From the NCBI GenBank assembly GCA_965218935.1, contig CBDCMH010000007.1:682001-746000 (forward strand): 64,000 nt of DNA, read 5' to 3'. The stretch's first letter is position 1, and the number at the start of each line of letters is the position of its first letter. The notes beneath the pieces are model-generated. The model made no database searches. It was not told the DNA's origin and saw only the letters and a program-made list of their open reading frames with translations. A program made the translations under genes and the position numbers. This stretch comes from JADFOI01 sp965218935. GTDB taxonomy: Bacteria > Acidobacteriota > UBA6911 > RPQK01 > JADFOI01. Shown here in pieces: positions 33,649 to 42,018 of this stretch.

Positions 33649-36312
33649 TTAGTGGGTAGGCACCAGGCGTTTGAGTTCTTCAAACCAGTTGAGGACGACG
33701 TTGATCTGGCCTTGTTGCTGGCCTAGCTCCCCTTCTTTCAACATTAAGAACCGTTGCCCGTCCGGAGAAATGTCGTAGTATTGGTAGCCGGGAGGATTGG
33801 AGTGGCTTACATACCGCCCTTCAAACAATACTCGGGGCCTGCCTGCTCTGAGGGTCTGATCCTGGGTTTGGATCGATACCACCATTGTCTTGTCGCCGCT
33901 TCGATAAAACAGTTCCGTGCCATCGGGCGACCAAACCGGTTGTCCACCCCCTTCTTCGTCATCTGAGATCAACCATTTCACGTCTGGTTCCGGAAAAGGA
34001 CGGACATAGACATTGTTCCGCCCCCCCTCGTCCGAAACATAAGCCAGCCACTTATCGTCCGGAGAAAACTTGGGACAACATTCCAGGACGGGGGAGGCAA
34101 TGATAAATTCGGGCTCTCCCTCTTCCTCCATCTGAAGAATGCCGATGTTCCCGCTTTCGGTGAAGGCCACAAACCGACCATCAGATGACCATGAGTTGGG
34201 CATCTGGCGGTTTGGTGTTGTGGTGAGTCGCTCTGGGGGACGACTACGGTCAGCGAGTTGTCTAGCCATACCGTCCTCACCCGCCTGGCCAGTTTGGAAG
34301 ATAAGCCATTGGCCATCCGGTGACCAGGTTGGGGAGGTGCTCCTGGACTCCTCAAACGTCAGACGGCTCAAGGAATCATCCTCAAAGTCGTAAATCCAGA
34401 CGTTACTTTCTGTTGGATCACCAACGGTAAAGATCGCTTGCTTGCCATCGGGCGAGATACGGGGGACCAGGTAATGTCTCTTCTCTTCGGTCACCAGGGT
34501 TTCCTTCCCGTCCCGATCCACCCAGACCAAGGTGTGCTGGTGTAACTCTGGGCCACCCCCTGGAACATAAACAAGAGTGCCATTTTCTGAAATGGCGTAG
34601 TCGACTTGGCCAGGCGAGCTCTGCCTAACTTGCTGCACGACTGGAACGGAGTCACCCGCTACCTCCAGGGCAGCCAGATCAAAGGGTACTGCCGTCAGGT
34701 TTCCTGTTGATGCCTGCTCATAAATTAAATGTCCCGTCGGTAAGTAACGTGCTTGCCTGGCGTTTTCCAGAACCACTCTCCGCTCCCCGGTTTCCAGCGA
34801 TAACCAAGCAGTCTGATATGCTGAACCTGCGTAGATGGTAAAGAGTAGGTCCTTCCCTTCCGGCAAGAACTCGGGATGAATATATCCCACTTCCCCCTCA
34901 TCGGAATTCACGGTTGCCAGCATCTCAGGCTCGCCCCCATTGGCTGATACACGGTACAGACCTTGGCCAGAATCAGACATCGCACTGAACACAATGGTGT
35001 CTTCAAACCAGTCCCCGTTCCGCCCAGGGTTGTTTGCGTTGCACAGAGTAATAGGCGATCCTCCTGACAGTGAAATTTTTCTCAACTCACCTGCCGCAAA
35101 AAACCCGATAGACTCGCCATCCGGTGAAAAGAACACACTACTAATAACAGAGGCAGTCCCAGGGATCGGCCTATCCACGAAATCATCTAAAGAGCGCAGG
35201 TAGAGTTGGGTTCCTTGCTCCCCAAGGCCACGATAGACAAGCTGTGTCCCGTCCGGTGAAATCGCTACCTCACTTGCGTTAGTAACTGCCAAAACTGCGG
35301 GTGGTGAAGGTGTAATCACAAACCTGTTGAGTGGCTGATCAGGTACGGATGGCTGTATCAAGAGCCAAACGGCCAGACCTGCAACGACAGCTGTCAGCAC
35401 AACCAGACCCCCTGCCACTGGCCACCGCTGTCGTGCAGGTTGGGCTGCACTGATCGGTTCAACCGGGGCAAGAGTGGTGTCACTGAGTGCCCGAAAGTCG
35501 GCTATGGCATGAAGGCGGCTCTCAGGATCTTTCTGGAGGCACTGCCGGAGGAGAACCTGGATGATGCTTGGAGTGCTTTCAGGGAGTGTCGCCCAATCTG
35601 GTTCCTTATGGATGATGGCTCCCAGGGTTTCAGTGATCGTCTCTCCCTCAAAGGCCCTCTCTCCTGTCAATAGCTCATACAGGATGGCTCCAAAGGCAAA
35701 GATGTCAGCCCTCTTGTCCACAGGCTTCCCCTTGGCCTGTTCTGGACTCATATAGGCCGCTGTCCCCATAATCACCCCCGCACGAGTCATCTCTTCGGTC
35801 AAGGTTGGCGATTGAGAAATATCAGCAACAGGAATCTCACTCTCAAACGCCTTCGCCAATCCAAAGTCCAGGACCTTGACCTTGCCTTCAGGAGTGACCT
35901 TCACGTTGGCAGGTTTCAAGTCGCGGTGGATGACGCCTTTCTCATGGGCAGCCTCCACTCCCTCTGCGATCTGGCGGCAGAGCTCTAAGGTTTTCTCAAC
36001 CGGGACCGGACCTTTAGTGAGTAGATCTGCCAGGGTTTCCCCTTCGACCAGCTCCAGGGCAAGAAAGCGCACGCCGTCGGCCTCTTCCAGGCCATAGATC
36101 GCAGCGATGTTGGGGTGATTGAGTGAGGCCAGGAGTTTGGCTTCCCGTTCAAACCTGGCCAGCCGCTGCGGGTCCTGGGTGAACTGCTCGGGCAGGACCT
36201 TGATGGCCACGTCGCGGCTCAGGTTGGTGTCCTGGGCCCGGTACACGACACCCATCCCCCCCTGGCCGATTTTCTCGATGATTTTGTAGTGGGAGAGTGT
36301 TGTGCCAATCAT
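33649..36312 (-). CDS. Ser/Thr protein kinase with C-terminal TolB/WD40-like propeller (second of tandem pair)
   Basis: Pkn-type membrane kinase, 887 residues. The glycine loop is KIGQGGMG (14-21), the ATP lysine K38 (VAIKVLPEQ), catalytic D131 in VIHRDLKPAN and metal D149 in VLDFGLAKA; GTAAYMSPEQA follows the activation loop. One membrane helix lies near 305-325 (GGLVVLTAVVAGLAVWLLI), and the extracytoplasmic part carries repeated SPDGKQ/SPDGQW-type propeller blades. It begins one base after the stop of the other kinase, with no obvious ribosome site, so translation is probably coupled. About 430 bp of its kinase region are nearly identical in DNA to the upstream gene. Confidence 0.92.
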   Translation of the reverse strand: MIGTTLSHYKIIEKIGQGGMGVVYRAQDTNLSRDVAIKVLPEQFTQDPQRLARFEREAKLLASLNHPNIAAIYGLEEADGVRFLALELVEGETLADLLTKGPVPVEKTLELCRQIAEGVEAAHEKGVIHRDLKPANVKVTPEGKVKVLDFGLAKAFESEIPVADISQSPTLTEEMTRAGVIMGTAAYMSPEQAKGKPVDKRADIFAFGAILYELLTGERAFEGETITETLGAIIHKEPDWATLPESTPSIIQVLLRQCLQKDPESRLHAIADFRALSDTTLAPVEPISAAQPARQRWPVAGGLVVLTAVVAGLAVWLLIQPSVPDQPLNRFVITPSPPAVLAVTNASEVAISPDGTQLVYRGLGEQGTQLYLRSLDDFVDRPIPGTASVISSVFFSPDGESIGFFAAGELRKISLSGGSPITLCNANNPGRNGDWFEDTIVFSAMSDSGQGLYRVSANGGEPEMLATVNSDEGEVGYIHPEFLPEGKDLLFTIYAGSAYQTAWLSLETGERRVVLENARQARYLPTGHLIYEQASTGNLTAVPFDLAALEVAGDSVPVVQQVRQSSPGQVDYAISENGTLVYVPGGGPELHQHTLVWVDRDGKETLVTEEKRHYLVPRISPDGKQAIFTVGDPTESNVWIYDFEDDSLSRLTFEESRSTSPTWSPDGQWLIFQTGQAGEDGMARQLADRSRPPERLTTTPNRQMPNSWSSDGRFVAFTESGNIGILQMEEEGEPEFIIASPVLECCPKFSPDDKWLAYVSDEGGRNNVYVRPFPEPDVKWLISDDEEGGGQPVWSPDGTELFYRSGDKTMVVSIQTQDQTLRAGRPRVLFEGRYVSHSNPPGYQYYDISPDGQRFLMLKEGELGQQQGQINVVLNWFEELKRLVPTH

Positions 36313-36313
36313 C

Positions 36314-38980
36314 TCAGTTATCAGTGGGTACTAATCGTTTGAGTTCTTCAAACCAGTTCTCGACGACGTTGAGCTCAGTGACCTTTTGCTCACCCGTCTT
36401 GACCATCAGAAACCTCTGGCCGTCCTGAGTGACGTCATATTCTGCACGAGGCCCGTAGCTGTAGTAGCTTCCCTCGAAGAGCAACTTGGGTGTCCCGGCA
36501 GTGAAGGTTGGCTCCGTTGTGATTTCAACCGCCATCATCCTGTCTCCATTGCGATAGAAGATCTCTCCGCTGCTCGCCCAAACAGCCTCCTCACCTCCTT
36601 CTGTCGAAATCAGCCACTTCGCGCCGGTGGCGGGGAACGGCTGGACGTAAATCTCCTGGCGGCCCGATTCATTGGACCTATAGGCTAACCAGCGACCATC
36701 CGGCGAGAACACCGGACCGGTTTCATTGGATGGCGTTCGGAGGAAGGTCTGGGGCTTGCGCTCCCCCTCCAGCGGAAGCAATAAGATGTCGGAATTGAAG
36801 GCAGGACTACGCTCTGAAAAGGCCAGCACTTTGCCGTCGGGCGACCAGGAATGGGCGGTGTGGGGAAGTTCCCCTTCCGAAAGTTGTTCGGGAATACCCG
36901 TGCCGTCGGCAGCCTTCCAAAACAGCTTAGGGCGCCCGCCAAGCCTTCTCGATTGGAAGGTGATTCGCTCTCCGTCGGGTGTCCAGAGAGGAAATTGGCC
37001 GTTTTGGAACGTAAAGCGGCTTAGAGTTTCGCTCCGGATATCATAAAGTACCCACAGGTCTGGTCCAGCAGAACTAGCAATTTGTACAATCACTCGCTGG
37101 CCGTCTGGCGAGAGGCGAGGCTGACTATATGGGCGCGGAGGTGCCCCAAGTGGCTGCACTGTTCCCTCTCTATCGACCCAGACCAAGGTACTTTCTAGGC
37201 GGGGGTTGACCCGGCTTGGGATGTACACCAGAGTACCGGTATCGGAAAAGGCGAGATGCGCTGGACTATTTGGACCACCAACCTGCAGGACGCCGTCAAG
37301 GATGGGGGTGGCTGATCCCGTCGCTTCAAGCTGGCCCAGATCGAACCCGACTGCCATGAGCGTTCCGGCCTGAGCGTAGACCAGGTGGCCAGTCGGGACA
37401 TAACGCGCATCGGCAGCCCCTTCCAGCACGATCTTTCGCTCTCCCGTCTCCAGTGACTGCACTACGACTTTTCGGTCCTCTACTGAATTGGCGGTAAAAA
37501 GTAACGTATCGCCGTCCGGTAGGAGGTGCGGAGATCCATGGCTGCTTTCGCCTTGGTCAGAATCAAGGGTGGTCAAGGCCTCTGGAGTGCCTCCGGCTGC
37601 TGGGACCCGAGAAATAACTGAGCTCGGTTGGGTAAAGAGGATGGTATCTTCGCTAGCCCAACTGGCTGTGACGTTAGGACTGTAAACATCGCAAAGAATG
37701 ACAGGAGTTCCTCCGTTCACTGACATCTTCTTCAGTTTGCCGTCAGCAAAAAATGCAATCCATTGCCCATTTGGCGAGAAAAAGGGATAGATTACATTTT
37801 CAGTCCCAGGGATTGGCTTCGCCTCCAGTTGATCCATCGAGCGCAGGTAAAGTTGGGGAGTGCCACCACGAGTAGCAGCATAGGCGAGATGAGCACCGTC
37901 CCGCGAGAGGGCCACGATACCTAGATTCGACCGTGCCGCTTGCAAATCAGCCGGGAGCGCTGCCACAAAGCGGACCACAGGCTCAGGCGTGGAGGTTGAA
38001 GTCGGGGTTGTGGAGCTTGAATTCCAGAACATAAAGCCGATAGTGAGCGCCATCAGGCCTGCAAGACTCCACGGAATGGCCTGTTTCCATGGTGACGGGC
38101 TACTCACCTCAATCGGTGAGACCGGTGTGACTCCAGTCACTGCCTCCTCGATGAGGATCCGGGCGCCATCGATGTGCTGAAGACGCTTGCCAGGATCTTT
38201 TTGCAGGCACCGGCTCATAAGGAAGCGGATGGTGCTGGGGAGAACGCCGGGTAACGCATTCCAGTCCGGCTCGCCTTCCAGGACCTTGGCCAAGGTCTCA
38301 GTGACCGTCTCGCCTTGGAACGCTCTCCTGCCTGTCAAGAGTTCATAAAGCACACACCCAAAGGCAAAAAGATCCGTTCTCTTATCCACCTGCTTGCCCT
38401 TGGCCTGCTCGGGACTCATATAGGCCGCCGTGCCCAGGATGACCCCTGCTCTGGTCATCTCCTCGGTCAGCGTGGGGGATTGGGAGATATCAGCAACCGG
38501 AACTTCCCCCTCAAAGGCTTTAGCCAGACCAAAGTCCAGGATCTTGACCTTGCCTTCAGGAGTGACCTTCACGTTGGCAGGTTTCAAGTCGCGGTGAATG
38601 ACGCCTTTCTCATGGGCAGCCTCCACTCCCTCTGCGATCTGGCGGCAGAGCTCTAAGGTTTTCTCAACCGGGACCGGACCTTTAGTGAGTAGATCTGCCA
38701 GGGTTTCCCCTTCGACCAGCTCCAGGGCAAGAAAGCGCACGCCGTCGGCCTCTTCCAGGCCATAGATCGCAGCGATGTTGGGGTGATTGAGTGAGGCCAG
38801 GAGTTTGGCTTCCCGTTCAAACCTGGCCAGCCGCTGCGGGTCCTGGGTGAACTGCTCGGGCAGGACCTTGATGGCCACGTCGCGGCTCAGGTTGGTGTCC
38901 TGGGCCCGGTACACGACACCCATCCCCCCCTGGCCGATCTTCTCGATGATTTTGTAGTGGGAAATGGTCTGGCCGATCAT
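36314..38980 (-). CDS. Ser/Thr protein kinase with C-terminal TolB/WD40-like propeller (first of tandem pair)
   Basis: An 888-residue paralogue of the following gene with the same plan: kinase domain with K38, D131 and D149, a membrane helix near 310-325 (IPWSLAGLMALTIGFMFW) and a propeller with blades such as FSPDGRWLAYRSNESGRQE and WSPDGKVLAFSE. The kinase N-lobe and first half of the C-lobe match the second gene nearly base for base, while the substrate-helix part, membrane segment and sensor domain differ. This suggests two receptors with one catalytic module but different input. No phosphatase or FHA gene is nearby. Confidence 0.92.
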   Translation of the reverse strand: MIGQTISHYKIIEKIGQGGMGVVYRAQDTNLSRDVAIKVLPEQFTQDPQRLARFEREAKLLASLNHPNIAAIYGLEEADGVRFLALELVEGETLADLLTKGPVPVEKTLELCRQIAEGVEAAHEKGVIHRDLKPANVKVTPEGKVKILDFGLAKAFEGEVPVADISQSPTLTEEMTRAGVILGTAAYMSPEQAKGKQVDKRTDLFAFGCVLYELLTGRRAFQGETVTETLAKVLEGEPDWNALPGVLPSTIRFLMSRCLQKDPGKRLQHIDGARILIEEAVTGVTPVSPIEVSSPSPWKQAIPWSLAGLMALTIGFMFWNSSSTTPTSTSTPEPVVRFVAALPADLQAARSNLGIVALSRDGAHLAYAATRGGTPQLYLRSMDQLEAKPIPGTENVIYPFFSPNGQWIAFFADGKLKKMSVNGGTPVILCDVYSPNVTASWASEDTILFTQPSSVISRVPAAGGTPEALTTLDSDQGESSHGSPHLLPDGDTLLFTANSVEDRKVVVQSLETGERKIVLEGAADARYVPTGHLVYAQAGTLMAVGFDLGQLEATGSATPILDGVLQVGGPNSPAHLAFSDTGTLVYIPSRVNPRLESTLVWVDREGTVQPLGAPPRPYSQPRLSPDGQRVIVQIASSAGPDLWVLYDIRSETLSRFTFQNGQFPLWTPDGERITFQSRRLGGRPKLFWKAADGTGIPEQLSEGELPHTAHSWSPDGKVLAFSERSPAFNSDILLLPLEGERKPQTFLRTPSNETGPVFSPDGRWLAYRSNESGRQEIYVQPFPATGAKWLISTEGGEEAVWASSGEIFYRNGDRMMAVEITTEPTFTAGTPKLLFEGSYYSYGPRAEYDVTQDGQRFLMVKTGEQKVTELNVVENWFEELKRLVPTDN

Positions 38981-39050
38981 GTCTCCCCCGCAATGCAGAC
39001 GTCAGTGTTTCGTTGATGTTACGCCTTTAGGGGGACGAAGGCAATGGAAA

Positions 39051-39084
39051 TCACAGACTGGAGGTTCTCCATATTTTCCTGGCC
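39051..39084 (+). repeat. Direct repeat upstream of the MBL-rhodanese gene
   Basis: Begins TCACAGACTGGAGGTTCTCC and ends TTTTCCTGGCC. A copy with 31 of 34 bases equal lies downstream of the gene at 40683-40716 in the same orientation, so the pair brackets the gene. Confidence 0.75.
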
Positions 39085-39259
39085 AACTCCATCGGAGCCG
39101 CGGGCTGCGTACTGGCGATATTCAGTGTTGTTCGGGCGATCTGTGGCTGAAATGTGGTAGGAACCAAGGATTTATAGTAAAATTGAGGTGCCTTCCTACT
39201 CATCGCTTAAGACGGATAGTTGGACTCTGTAACGATAGAATGGAATAGACTCATAGGCC

Positions 39260-40672
39260 ATGATTCTCAAACAGTACTACCTCGGCTGCCTTGCTCACGC
39301 CTCATATCTGATAGGGGACGAGCAGAGCCAGACGGCGGTCGTGATCGATCCGCAACGCGACATTGACCATTACCTAAGAGATGCCAGGGATCACGGTCTT
39401 CAGATCCGCCACGTTTTCCTCAGCCATTTTCACGCCGATTTTGTGGCTGGGCATCTTGGGCTAAGGGACAGTGTGGGCGCCAGGATTTATCTGGGTGCCA
39501 AGGCCCAGGCCGAGTACGAATTCACCCCCATGAAGGACCAGGATGTCCTGGAGATAGGCAAGGTTCGTCTTGAGATCCTGGAAACTCCAGGCCATTCGCC
39601 TGAGTCGATTTCGATCGTTGTGTACGATCTCGGGAAGAGCGAGGACAATCCGTTCGCTGTGCTCACAGGGGATACCCTCTTCGTTGGGGATGTCGGCCGT
39701 CCGGATCTGAGGGCCTCTCTCGGGTGGTCCGCAGTAGAACTTGGATCCATGCTTTACGACTCCCTACATCAGAAGCTGATGACACTTCCCGATGAAACAT
39801 TGGTTTATCCAGCGCACGGGGCGGGTTCCCTGTGTGGCAAGAACCTGAGTGAACAGAACAGCTCCACGATTGGGATGCAGCGTCGCTACAATTACGCTCT
39901 CCAACCGATGAGCCGAGAAGAGTTCGTCCAGATTGTCACTGCAGATCAACCCGACGCACCATCCTACTTTACCTACGACGCTATCCTGAACTCCACGGAA
40001 CATCCGACTCTCGAGAGAATACTCGAAGAGGCTTTAAAACCTCTTTCGTTTGAGCAAGTGCTTCGACTGAAAAACGAAGGGGCTCAGCTTCTGGACACAC
40101 GCAGCCCGGACCAATTTGCTGGTGCTCACTTAGCCGGCAGTATCAACATTGGACTTGGAGGAAACTACGCAAGTTGGGCCGGAACCATCCTTGACCAAGA
40201 GAAACCCATCGTGATTATCGCTGAGCCGGGCAGTGAGGAAGAAGCGGCAATGCGACTCGGTCGCATTGGTTTTGACCATGTAGCAGGCTATCTCCAAGAT
40301 GGCATGCTGGCTCTTAGAACCCAGACCGAGATGCTCCGAACGACGGCTCGGATAGAGGCGGCGATACTTGAGAAACAGCTTCTCTCAGCGGATCCGCCAG
40401 CTGTCCTGGATGTGCGGACTGAGAGGGAGTGGCTGGACAAGAGGATCGAGGGCAGCATCCACATTCCTTTAAATCAGCTACAAGAACGACGTCATGAGGT
40501 GCCGGACGACCGAATGGTCATCGTCCACTGCGCAACGGGTTATCGTTCCTCAATTGCTGTGAGTCTCTTGGAGCATGACGATAAGACAGACCACGCCGAC
40601 CTCATAGGGGGGATAGCAGCATGGGAGGCGGCCAAGCTCCCAATCGCGGCTTCAACGACCGCCAAGAGTTGA
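39260..40672 (+). CDS. MBL-fold hydrolase with two rhodanese domains (persulfide dioxygenase-like)
   Basis: A 470-residue protein. An N-terminal metallo-beta-lactamase domain has FLSHFHADFVAGH (H56, H58, D60, with H65) and later VYPAHGAGSLCG, the layout of ETHE1/BlmB-type sulfur enzymes and of MBL-rhodanese fusions. Two rhodanese domains follow. The first (LLDTRSPDQFAGAHLAGSI) lacks an active cysteine (IIAEPGSEEEA), and the second has it in VHCATGYRSS. The likely job is oxidation or transfer of persulfide sulfur in sulfide detoxification. The gene stands alone between two 34-bp direct repeats. Confidence 0.88.
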   Translation: MILKQYYLGCLAHASYLIGDEQSQTAVVIDPQRDIDHYLRDARDHGLQIRHVFLSHFHADFVAGHLGLRDSVGARIYLGAKAQAEYEFTPMKDQDVLEIGKVRLEILETPGHSPESISIVVYDLGKSEDNPFAVLTGDTLFVGDVGRPDLRASLGWSAVELGSMLYDSLHQKLMTLPDETLVYPAHGAGSLCGKNLSEQNSSTIGMQRRYNYALQPMSREEFVQIVTADQPDAPSYFTYDAILNSTEHPTLERILEEALKPLSFEQVLRLKNEGAQLLDTRSPDQFAGAHLAGSINIGLGGNYASWAGTILDQEKPIVIIAEPGSEEEAAMRLGRIGFDHVAGYLQDGMLALRTQTEMLRTTARIEAAILEKQLLSADPPAVLDVRTEREWLDKRIEGSIHIPLNQLQERRHEVPDDRMVIVHCATGYRSSIAVSLLEHDDKTDHADLIGGIAAWEAAKLPIAASTTAKS

Positions 40673-40682
40673 GCTTTTACCC

Positions 40683-40716
40683 TCACAGGCCGGAGGTTCT
40701 CCATGTTTTCCTGGCC
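40683..40716 (+). repeat. Direct repeat downstream of the MBL-rhodanese gene
   Basis: Begins TCACAGGCCGGAGGTTCTCC and ends TTTTCCTGGCC, differing from the upstream copy at three positions. The first base lies 10 bases after the MBL-rhodanese stop. Confidence 0.75.
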
Positions 40717-40814
40717 CGTGATCTGCAGCTCTGATGGGGGCTAACGAGAATAGTAGGGGCAAGCCACCGATGAATGGTATCAAGACAGTTCTTACAGGTG
40801 TATCAGGACATCCC

Positions 40815-41238
40815 TTACACATGACTAGGTTGGACACGGCAAACCAGAGCTCTGGTTTGCCGTGTCTGTAAGTTAATTTCTCGAATATACATCTGTCGGT
40901 ATCGCACCAGAAGCTTGTCATCAAAAGATTCGATCCCGACCTGTTCCTCGGCCAAGGCTTCACGAACAAAGTAGTAGCGACCCTCCCTGTAGAGACAGCC
41001 CTGGGTATTGAGTCTTTTCACCTGCAACTCTGTCGGGTACTCCCACGGGCTGGGACGGGGGGTGTAAGAACGTCGACTTGGACGATATCGACTCACCGGC
41101 GCTGCCATCTGAAGAGATTCGTGAGGCCGAAGGTAGTTGTACTCGTGGCGGAAGTCTTGAAAGAACCGTTTCCATTGACTCCAGCGCTGCGGTCGGCCCC
41201 GATGATACAGCCCAAAGATCCTTAACCTTCAGGGCTTG
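40815..41238 (-). pseudogene. IS481-type transposase, C-terminal remnant
   Basis: The minus-strand frame reads RWSQWKRFFQDFRHEYNYLR, then PHESLQMAAPVSRYRPS, YPTELQVKRLNTQG and ALAEEQVGIESFDDKL, which follows the pattern of the end of IS481-family transposases (the EYN-RPHE-L motif and the SH3-like tail). A TGA closes the frame just upstream near 41238 and no DDE core is present, so it is a fragment. The last codons run through a perfect 34-bp palindrome. It sits between the MBL-rhodanese gene and tRNA-Leu. Confidence 0.6.
40833..40866. repeat. Perfect 34-bp palindrome
   Basis: GACACGGCAAACCAGAG is followed immediately by its exact reverse complement, with no loop. Centre is GAGCTC. It lies at the 3' end of the IS481-type remnant and may be a fused pair of insertion-sequence ends or a terminator-like hairpin. 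Confidence 0.85.
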
Positions 41239-41421
41239 CTCGACTACTTTAACCTCTTCTCCAAGTGTGTGTTGAATAAGCATAGTAGGTGCCTCCGGCA
41301 CGTAATATTACATCACTGCAAATGAAAGAGAGAAAACCCTCGGTATTTTGTGACCAATTTGTGACCAATCAGGGATCACTGGGGGTCAATCCCCTTTTGT
41401 TTTCAAGCGGATAGGCTCAGT

Positions 41422-41509
41422 TGGTGCCGGAGGCGGGATTCGAACCCGCACACTCTTTCGAGCGCCACCCCCTCAAGATGGTGTGTCTGCCAAATTCCAC
41501 CACTCCGGC
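41422..41509 (-). tRNA. tRNA-Leu (anticodon GAG)
   Basis: Read on the minus strand: acceptor GCCGGAG (41509-41503) pairs with CTCCGGC, followed by discriminator A and an encoded CCA (41424-41422). The anticodon arm CCATC-TTGAGGG-region pairs with GGTGG and displays GAG. A long variable arm, the GGTTCGAATCC T-loop and the class II layout fit leucine. The secG stop codon lies four bases before its 5' end. Its 3' end faces the MBL-rhodanese/IS remnant segment. Confidence 0.93.
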
Positions 41510-41512
41510 ATT

Positions 41513-41938
41513 CTAAGGGCTTTCCGCAGAACCCTCCTCGGCTGCAGGTTCCGAGGGTTCCTCATCGGAGGGTTGCTCAGCCCCCGGTTCTTCAGCGGAG
41601 GGTTGCTCAGTTAGCGGTTCCTCTGCGGAAGCCGTGGACGGATCGATCGGCAACTCTACCGGAAGCTCCTCCGGTAAAGCGATCCCTTCCAGGACCGTCC
41701 CGCTGGAGCCCTTGGTAAACAGGATGGTCAACGTGAGCGAGGTCACCATAAAGATGACAGCACAGACAGTGGTGGCTCTGGTGAGAACAGAGGCCGCTCC
41801 CCGTGCCCCAAAAGCGGTCTGACTCCCCGTACTGCCAAAAGTGGCAGCCAGGTCTCCGGCTTTACCTGACTGCAGAAGAACAACCAGGATCAACACCAGT
41901 GAAGCAACAACATGGAAAGCGATTACGATTGCGTACAT
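41513..41938 (-). CDS. secG: Preprotein translocase subunit SecG, with long acidic tail
   Basis: Small membrane partner of SecYE. Two helices: residues about 2-22 (VIAFHVVASLVLILVVLLQ) and 52-70 (ATTVCAVIFMVTSLTLTIL), with the family motif LLQSGKAGDLAATFGSTGSQ and FGARGAASVLTRAT between them. At 141 residues it is much longer than the usual 75-110 because of a tail of about 60 residues made of acidic Pro/Glu repeats (AEEPLTEQPSAEEPGAEQPS). Directly upstream of tRNA-Leu and downstream of tpiA and gap. Confidence 0.9.
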   Translation of the reverse strand: MYAIVIAFHVVASLVLILVVLLQSGKAGDLAATFGSTGSQTAFGARGAASVLTRATTVCAVIFMVTSLTLTILFTKGSSGTVLEGIALPEELPVELPIDPSTASAEEPLTEQPSAEEPGAEQPSDEEPSEPAAEEGSAESP

Positions 41939-42018
41939 TTTGAATTACCTGACCGGCTGACCTCCTGACCACAAATCAAAACTCAGAAGGGCCGGTTGAT
42001 GTCTTTTGACGTTTCGGC

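Noticed and set aside
33649..38980. The kinase pair as an assembly duplication
   Set aside because: The propeller and membrane regions are clearly different between copies, so two real genes exist even though 430 bp match almost exactly.
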